From contig JBAYRO010000109.1 of assembly GCA_041676645.1 (NCBI GenBank), forward strand, positions 1 through 9,810: DNA of 9,810 nt. Reading direction: 5' to 3'. Every line of letters begins with the position of its first letter. Position 1 is the stretch's first letter. This document shows positions 1 to 4,290 of this stretch, piece by piece. The position numbers and the translations under genes were made by a program. Under the pieces are notes generated by a model. It was given only the letters and a program-made list of their open reading frames with translations, ran no database searches and was not told where the DNA came from. Origin of the DNA: JAMLIN01 sp041676645. Its GTDB lineage: Bacteria > Pseudomonadota > Gammaproteobacteria > Burkholderiales > Burkholderiaceae_E.

Positions 1-179
1 AACTCGACCCAGCCGATCCGGAAGAAGCGATTGCCCACCGGATCCTGGATCATCCAGGCCGGCGATCCGTCGCGATTGGGCGCCGCCTGGAAGAGCTGCA
101 GGTCCTCGCGCAGCGCCGGCCAGCGCGTCGGCGGCGCCACGCGCGGCCCGGGAGCCGGGGCGCTCAGAGCCCCGTCCAT
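1..179 (-). CDS. N-terminal fragment of a putative M50-peptidase/HlyD-type membrane protein
   Basis: Seen: an open minus-strand frame begins at ATG 179-177 and runs off the left edge after 59 complete codons. The peptide begins MDGALSAPAPGP and contains LREDLQLF, then NRDGSPAW, QDPVGN and RFFRIGWVE. Known, from memory of the family: a segment of the form LREDL...DGSP.W...DP..NRFFRIGW opens large proteins annotated as site-2-protease-like (M50) or HlyD-type membrane proteins, which lie beside HlyD and TolC genes. Inference: this would be the inner-membrane part of the export complex encoded by the upstream genes. The start overlaps the end of the preceding adaptor gene by 16 bp, which suggests translational coupling; a GGGA lies directly against the ATG, so the Shine-Dalgarno is poor. 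No HExxH motif, membrane segment or lipoyl domain can be seen in the fragment, so the M50 assignment rests only on the N-terminal pattern and the context. Confidence 0.66.
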   Translation of the reverse strand, partial: MDGALSAPAPGPRVAPPTRWPALREDLQLFQAAPNRDGSPAWMIQDPVGNRFFRIGWVE

Positions 180-1510
180 TCCCGCAGGGCGGCCAGCGGC
201 CGCCGGAACAGATAGTAGGCAAGCGGCGCGCTGCGCCCGTAGATCTTCGCCGTACCCTTCAGGCCGATGCGCGCCAGGGCGACGGCGGGGTCATCCGGGG
301 AGAAGCGGGCGCGCAGCCGATAGGCCGAGATGCCCTCGGGCGAGGTCACCGCCTGGTAACTCGTCTGCGAGAGCGTCGCATCGATCGGATCGAGCGGCGC
401 CACCTGCAGGAAGACCCGGACCTCGGCGCCGGCCTCGAGATTGATCGCATCGGCCACCGGCAACCAGACGAGCACGCCGGCATCGCCGGGATCGGCGAGC
501 AGCGCGACGCGCTCGCCGGTGGCCACCGGCTTGCCGATCCAGTCGTTGGCATCGCCGAAGACGATCACGCCAGGCGCCGGCGCATGCACCTGGATGCGCT
601 CGAGCAAGTGCTCGAGATACGCGAGTTCCGCTTCACGTTCGGCGACCTTGCCTTCGAGCGCCGCGAGATCGGCCCGGCTCGCGTCACTGGAGAAGGCCTT
701 CTGGGCGGCGGCCAGTGCATCGGCGCGGGCAACCTGCAGCTGGCGGGCGGCCACCTCGCGACGATTGACGACCGTCGTCGCATCCAGCGAGAACAGCAGC
801 TGCCCGGCCGCCACTGTCTGGTTCGGCTCGACCGCGAAGGATTCGATCACCCCGTCCATCGGCGCCGAAACGACCCTGGCATCGAGCCCGATGATCTCGG
901 CGGGCGCAAGCACCGACAGCCGCACCGGGATGAACATCGCCGCCAGCAGCAATGCCGCCGCCATCCAGCGCGGCCAGCCTGCGAAGCGGGACCGCGCCCG
1001 CCGTCGCGGCGCGAGCGCCGACCAGGCATGGCCATAGGCGGAGAAGGTGCGCAGCAGGACGGTCTGGATCGCCTCGGAGGGCGCATCCTCGATCACGAAG
1101 CCGACGATGCCCAGGCGCCGGCCATCGGGGGCGAGCACCGGCTGCACGAAAAGCAGCGGGCCCACCCACTCGTCCCAGCCGTCGACGAGATCGGCGGGCA
1201 CATCCTCGCGTGCGAGGAACATCGGGTCATCGCCGACCCCGCGGTCGATCCAGCGCCCGAGCCGCTTCAGCCAGACCGTCAGCGGTGAATCCTCGGCGAG
1301 CTGGGCCAGCCCGGCGGCGGTGCGCAGGCGGGGCCTGCCCGTATCGGTCTGCCACAGGTAGGCCTGCGCGTACGGCAGCAGCTGCCAGGTCTCGTTGGCG
1401 ATGGTGAACCAGAGCTCGCGCAGGCTACGCGCGGCACGGGCGCGTTCCTGCAGGTGCGCGTAGACGGGTAGTGCCCGGCCGAGTTCTGGATCGGCGGCGG
1501 GCGCGTTCAT
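164..1510 (-). CDS. Membrane-anchored HlyD-type periplasmic adaptor with GAF-like N-terminal domain
   Basis: Protein of 448 residues. Residues 28-165 look like a cytoplasmic GAF-type sensor fold (LRELWFTIANETWQLLPYAQAYLW, here given as its ends LRELW and AYLW; later VGPLLFVQPVLAPDGRRLG and a final helix). One hydrophobic segment follows at about 182-203 (WMAAALLLAAMFIPVRLSVL). Then comes a half-lipoyl motif at 205-243 (VVSAPMDGVIESFAVEPNQTV, within it the key APMDGVI and AAGQLLFSLD), a coiled-coil hairpin at about 248-308, the second half-lipoyl (VHAPAPGVIVFG) and a beta-barrel domain. This is a type I-secretion or HlyD-like membrane fusion protein that would bridge the inner membrane to a TolC channel. 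The start ATG overlaps the stop of the upstream adaptor (ATGA); the downstream M50-like gene overlaps its end by 16 bp. The GAF assignment is from fold-like pattern only; the adaptor half is secure. Confidence 0.87.
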   Translation of the reverse strand: MNAPAADPELGRALPVYAHLQERARAARSLRELWFTIANETWQLLPYAQAYLWQTDTGRPRLRTAAGLAQLAEDSPLTVWLKRLGRWIDRGVGDDPMFLAREDVPADLVDGWDEWVGPLLFVQPVLAPDGRRLGIVGFVIEDAPSEAIQTVLLRTFSAYGHAWSALAPRRRARSRFAGWPRWMAAALLLAAMFIPVRLSVLAPAEIIGLDARVVSAPMDGVIESFAVEPNQTVAAGQLLFSLDATTVVNRREVAARQLQVARADALAAAQKAFSSDASRADLAALEGKVAEREAELAYLEHLLERIQVHAPAPGVIVFGDANDWIGKPVATGERVALLADPGDAGVLVWLPVADAINLEAGAEVRVFLQVAPLDPIDATLSQTSYQAVTSPEGISAYRLRARFSPDDPAVALARIGLKGTAKIYGRSAPLAYYLFRRPLAALREWTGL

Positions 1511-2292
1511 GTCCCGGAGTCGAAGCGCGCGGTGCCGCTCATGCCGGGCAGCAGCTCCGGATGCTTGCCGACGATCCGCGCCTCGATCTCGATCGACTGG
1601 CTGACTGCGTCCACCCGGGCATTGAGCGCCGACACGATTGCCGGGTACTGCTTGCCGGTCTCGTCGATCGCCACCTCGAAGCCATGATCGACGACAAGCC
1701 AGGCAAGCCAGCGCGAGGGCACGTTCAGGCGCAGCTTGAGCGGACCGACGGCGACGATGTCCATCAGCGGCTGCCCGATGTTCACGCCCTGGTGCTCGCG
1801 GACATGCAGCTTGGCGATGCGGCCCGCGAACGGCGCCCGGATCCGGCACTGGCTGATCTGCACATTGGCCAGCTCGACCTGGGCGCTCGCCCGGTCGACC
1901 GCCGCCCTGGCGATCTGCACCTCGATCTCGCCGGCGGCCTGCAGCGCCGAGAGACGCTCCTTGGCTTCGAGATTGCGCCTCGCCGAATCCAGCTCGGCCT
2001 GGCCGATCTTCAGGCGCGCCTGCTGTTCGGCGCAATCGAAGCCGACCAGCGTCGCGCCGGCGCGAAACGAATCGCCGAGGCCGCCGCCGAGGCGTTCGAT
2101 GCGCCCGACCGCCTGGGCGACCAGCGTGGTCTCGTGTTCGGGCATCAGCAGCACCCGCGGCCGCTCGCTGGCGACCTCGCGAACCGATGCAACAGCCTGC
2201 GCATCACCGGCCGGGCGAGCCGGCTGCGCGCCGGCGATGCCCGCGCCGGCCAGCAGCGTCGCGCAGAGCAGGAGCCTGCCGACGACCCTCAA
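1507..2292 (-). CDS. Periplasmic adaptor subunit (HlyD/RND-MFP family) with cleavable signal peptide
   Basis: Protein of 261 residues starting at TTG 2292-2290. Residues 1-22 form a signal peptide (hydrophobic LLLCATLLAGAGIAGA, probable cleavage after AGA). There is no lipobox cysteine at the cleavage site, so it is likely a soluble periplasmic protein. After a first half-lipoyl segment (GRIERLGGGLGDSFRAGATL) comes an alpha hairpin at about 85-148, the second half-lipoyl (CRIRAPFAGRIAKLHVREHQ) and a barrel ending in LLPGMSGTARF, all typical of RND/HlyD membrane fusion proteins, although it is short for the family (usually 350 or more). C87 and C149 flank the hairpin and could pair. No ATG exists before residue 50; TTG preserves the signal peptide, and GAGGTG lies 8 nt upstream. 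TTG overlaps the TolC gene stop (TTGA) and the stop overlaps the next start (ATGA), so the genes are probably co-translated. It probably works with the neighbouring TolC protein and second adaptor. Confidence 0.85.
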   Translation of the reverse strand: MRVVGRLLLCATLLAGAGIAGAQPARPAGDAQAVASVREVASERPRVLLMPEHETTLVAQAVGRIERLGGGLGDSFRAGATLVGFDCAEQQARLKIGQAELDSARRNLEAKERLSALQAAGEIEVQIARAAVDRASAQVELANVQISQCRIRAPFAGRIAKLHVREHQGVNIGQPLMDIVAVGPLKLRLNVPSRWLAWLVVDHGFEVAIDETGKQYPAIVSALNARVDAVSQSIEIEARIVGKHPELLPGMSGTARFDSGT

Positions 2293-4169
2293 CGCGCCGC
2301 CACCTCGGTGCGTCCCGCCGAGCGCAGCTCGTCGGTCATGGCGACCATCGCGGCTTCGATCGCCGCGCCGGCCGAAGCCGCCAGTGTCTCGGCGAGCCGC
2401 TCTCCGGCGGGCAGGCTCGCGTAGCTCGCGCGCAGGGCGGGCCGGCCCTCGTCGTCGCGCAGCAGCAGCGCCCAGCTGCCCATGGCGTTCTCGCCCCCCG
2501 TGTTCCCGAAGCGGGGTGTGAGTTCGAGCGTCCAGGCCGCCGCGTCGTCCTCGGCCGCAAGCCTGAGACCGGCACGCCCAAGGCTTGCGGCCACCGCGGA
2601 GCGGACCACCGCGACGACATCGGCATCGAGGCCGGCGAAGCGCAGGCGCAGCGGCGCGAGAGCCGCCTTGTCGAGCGGCGGCCGATCGAAGGTCGCCCGG
2701 TGCCAGTCGTTGAGGGAATCGCGGATCGCGCGCGACAGCGTGGCCAGGCTCGCATCCGGCTCGGTCGGGGCGAGATCGTAGCCCACCGAGTTGTAGAGCC
2801 GGCCCCAGGCCGCCTGCACATCGGCGAAGGCGATGTGGCGCTCGTACTCGGACAGCAGCGAACGGGCCTCGGTACGCAACAGCTCGAGTTCCGAATCGAC
2901 CCGGGAACTCGCCGCCGCCCGCGTGTACTGGGCGAGCCGATAGTCGACGCGCGCGCTCTCGGCGGCCTGGTCGAGCCCCTCTCGCGCGATCTGGTAGCGC
3001 AGCGCGGCAAGCCGCACCTGCGTGGCGACCGCCATCGCCTGCGCCAGCCGCCGGGTGTCGTCGAGCTGCTCCTGTGCTTCGCCGGCGCGCCGGATCGAAG
3101 GGATCGACGCGAGCCGGAACAGGTTGGCCGACACCCGCAGCCCGGTCTCGACCCAGGAATTGTTCAGCAGGTACCGGTTGGAGTCGTACTGCCAGCCGGT
3201 ATCGAAGGAGATCCCGGGCAAGGTCTGGACCAGGGCCCGCCGGGTGTCGTGGGTGGTGATGCGGCGCCGGTAGTCTTCCTCGCGCAGTTCCGGGCGCTGC
3301 ACGAGCGCGAGATCCTCGAGCTTCTCGATCTCGGCGGGCACCGGCGGAAGATCCGGTTCGGGCTCGTCGACCAGGCTGAAGTCGACGTGATGCGGCAGAT
3401 TCATCAGCGAGGCGAGCTCCACCTTCGCGAACTCGAGATCGAGCCGGCGCAACTGCAGCAGCGTCGTCGCATCGAGCAGCGCACGCTGGTAGGCGAGCGC
3501 CTGCGCCTGCGGCAGCAGGCCTTCCTGTTCGATCACCCGGGCCTGCGCGAGCGCGATGTTCGAGCGCTTCATCAGTTCCTGCAGGCGATTGCCCAGGCGC
3601 TGGGCGCCCAGCGCCCGCCAGTAGGTATGGCGGGTCTCCTGCATCAGGGTCTGGATCGCCTTGCGCTTGCGCTCCTCGGCCACCAGGACCTGGTCGGCGA
3701 GGATGCGCGCCCGGTAGTAGGAGACCCCGAAATCGAGCAGGTTCCAGGAGAACTCGAGGCCGGCGAGCCGGCGCGTGCGTTCGCTGGTGGTGGTCGAGAC
3801 GATGCCGGCGTCGTTGATGTAGGCGGCTTCGTTGTTGCGCGTCACGTAGCCGGCGTTGGCGAGCAGCGCCGGGAACATGTCCCACTGGCCGACCGCGAGC
3901 TGGCGATCGGCGAGCGCGCCTTCCATCATGCGCTGGCGAAAGTCGAGGTTGTATTTCAGGACCCGCGCCGCGACATCCGCGAAGCTGAGCGGCGCGCCGA
4001 CCGGCTCCTGGTTCTCGCCCATGCGCGCCCGGTCCTCGCTCGCGCGCTGGGCGATCTCGTCGACCGTGAGCGGCTGCGGCGTCACCGCGCAACCGGCGAG
4101 AACGACGACTGCCGCGATTCCTCCCCAGGACCACGCCGCGCGAACGCTGGCCCGTCCGCTTCGAAGCAT
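2289..4169 (-). CDS. TolC-family outer-membrane lipoprotein with extra C-terminal domain
   Basis: Protein of 626 residues. I chose ATG 4169-4167 because AGGAAGGA lies 5 nt upstream and the signal peptide then begins MLRSGRASV; an ATG 13 codons further upstream lacks this. The lipobox is LAGC with C27 as the acylated residue, placing the mature protein in the outer membrane. Residues of about 60-465 carry the duplicated TolC/OEP pattern: long amphipathic helices (EERKRKAIQTLMQETRHTYW; LAQARVIEQEGLLPQAQ) alternating with strand segments (LEFSWNLLDFGVSYYRA; LRVSANLFRLASIPSIRRA). Ordinary TolC-type proteins are 420-500 residues; about 155 residues (470-626) follow the last TolC helix, with an alpha/beta look and WTLELTPRF, WALLLRDDEG and ASYASLP strands. 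I do not recognise that extension. The gene would supply the outer-membrane exit duct for the adaptors encoded immediately downstream and perhaps for the repeat protein upstream. Confidence 0.9.
   Translation of the reverse strand: MLRSGRASVRAAWSWGGIAAVVVLAGCAVTPQPLTVDEIAQRASEDRARMGENQEPVGAPLSFADVAARVLKYNLDFRQRMMEGALADRQLAVGQWDMFPALLANAGYVTRNNEAAYINDAGIVSTTTSERTRRLAGLEFSWNLLDFGVSYYRARILADQVLVAEERKRKAIQTLMQETRHTYWRALGAQRLGNRLQELMKRSNIALAQARVIEQEGLLPQAQALAYQRALLDATTLLQLRRLDLEFAKVELASLMNLPHHVDFSLVDEPEPDLPPVPAEIEKLEDLALVQRPELREEDYRRRITTHDTRRALVQTLPGISFDTGWQYDSNRYLLNNSWVETGLRVSANLFRLASIPSIRRAGEAQEQLDDTRRLAQAMAVATQVRLAALRYQIAREGLDQAAESARVDYRLAQYTRAAASSRVDSELELLRTEARSLLSEYERHIAFADVQAAWGRLYNSVGYDLAPTEPDASLATLSRAIRDSLNDWHRATFDRPPLDKAALAPLRLRFAGLDADVVAVVRSAVAASLGRAGLRLAAEDDAAAWTLELTPRFGNTGGENAMGSWALLLRDDEGRPALRASYASLPAGERLAETLAASAGAAIEAAMVAMTDELRSAGRTEVAAR
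2301..2306 (-). promoter_or_regulatory. Shine-Dalgarno for TTG-started adaptor
   Basis: GAGGTG read on the minus strand, inside the last codons of the TolC gene, 8 nt before the TTG at 2292-2290. It decides the unusual start: no ATG occurs in frame until the middle of the first lipoyl-like segment, and only the TTG keeps the signal peptide. Confidence 0.55.
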
Positions 4170-4174
4170 GCTCG

Positions 4175-4182
4175 TCCTTCCT
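4175..4182 (-). promoter_or_regulatory. Shine-Dalgarno of the TolC-family gene
   Basis: AGGAAGGA on the minus strand, 5 nt before ATG 4169-4167. It selects this ATG over the one at 4208-4206, which would put 13 polar residues (rich in Ser and Thr) in front of the lipoprotein signal peptide. Confidence 0.65.
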
Positions 4183-4268
4183 GTGCTGGTAATGCTTGTG
4201 ATTGCCATGGCCGCGCCCGCCTCGTCGCGCGCGCCCCCGTGATCGCGTCGCTATTCTAGCGTCAGCCC

Positions 4269-4288
4269 TCCGCCGGCCGGCCTGCGGA
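4269..4288. repeat. GC-rich inverted repeat just after the adhesin stop codon
   Basis: The 20-bp segment has outer arms TCCGC and GCGGA around a GGCCGGCC-type palindromic core, with one mismatch (T/G on the plus strand) flanking the core. In RNA it could fold into a short stem downstream of the repeat-protein stop. It lacks a uridine tract, so it may be an RNA-stability element, a weak attenuator, or chance in GC-rich DNA. Confidence 0.4.
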
Positions 4289-4290
4289 TT

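Larger units (their letters stand above)
4170..4290 (-). other. 121-bp intergenic region between repeat protein and TolC gene
   Basis: Seen: an inverted repeat at 4269-4288 two bases after the repeat-protein stop, a TAGAAT box on the minus strand at 4258-4253 with no good -35 hexamer (the expected place lies inside the inverted repeat), a GC-rich stretch, and the TolC ribosome binding site. No T-run follows the inverted repeat, so a clean intrinsic terminator is not supported. Co-transcription of the two genes and a separate weak TolC promoter are both possible. Confidence 0.4.

Noticed and set aside
164..2035. Long 623-residue version of the GAF-HlyD adaptor
   Set aside because: The first 175 residues are low-complexity shadow of the upstream adaptor gene; the ATG at 1510, overlapping its stop, gives the sensible protein.
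1507..4134. Single 875-residue minus-strand frame joining TolC region and adaptor
   Set aside because: Only the last 261 codons of this frame encode the adaptor; the earlier part is out of frame with the TolC protein and is Arg/Ala/Gly-rich shadow. The real adaptor begins at the TTG at 2292.
2187..4259. Plus-strand open frame of 690 codons opposite the TolC gene
   Set aside because: Shadow of a gene with lipobox and TolC repeats; no domain or plausible upstream signals.
4269..4288. Intrinsic transcription terminator
   Set aside because: The inverted repeat has no following T-run on the minus strand, so it is listed only as an inverted repeat.
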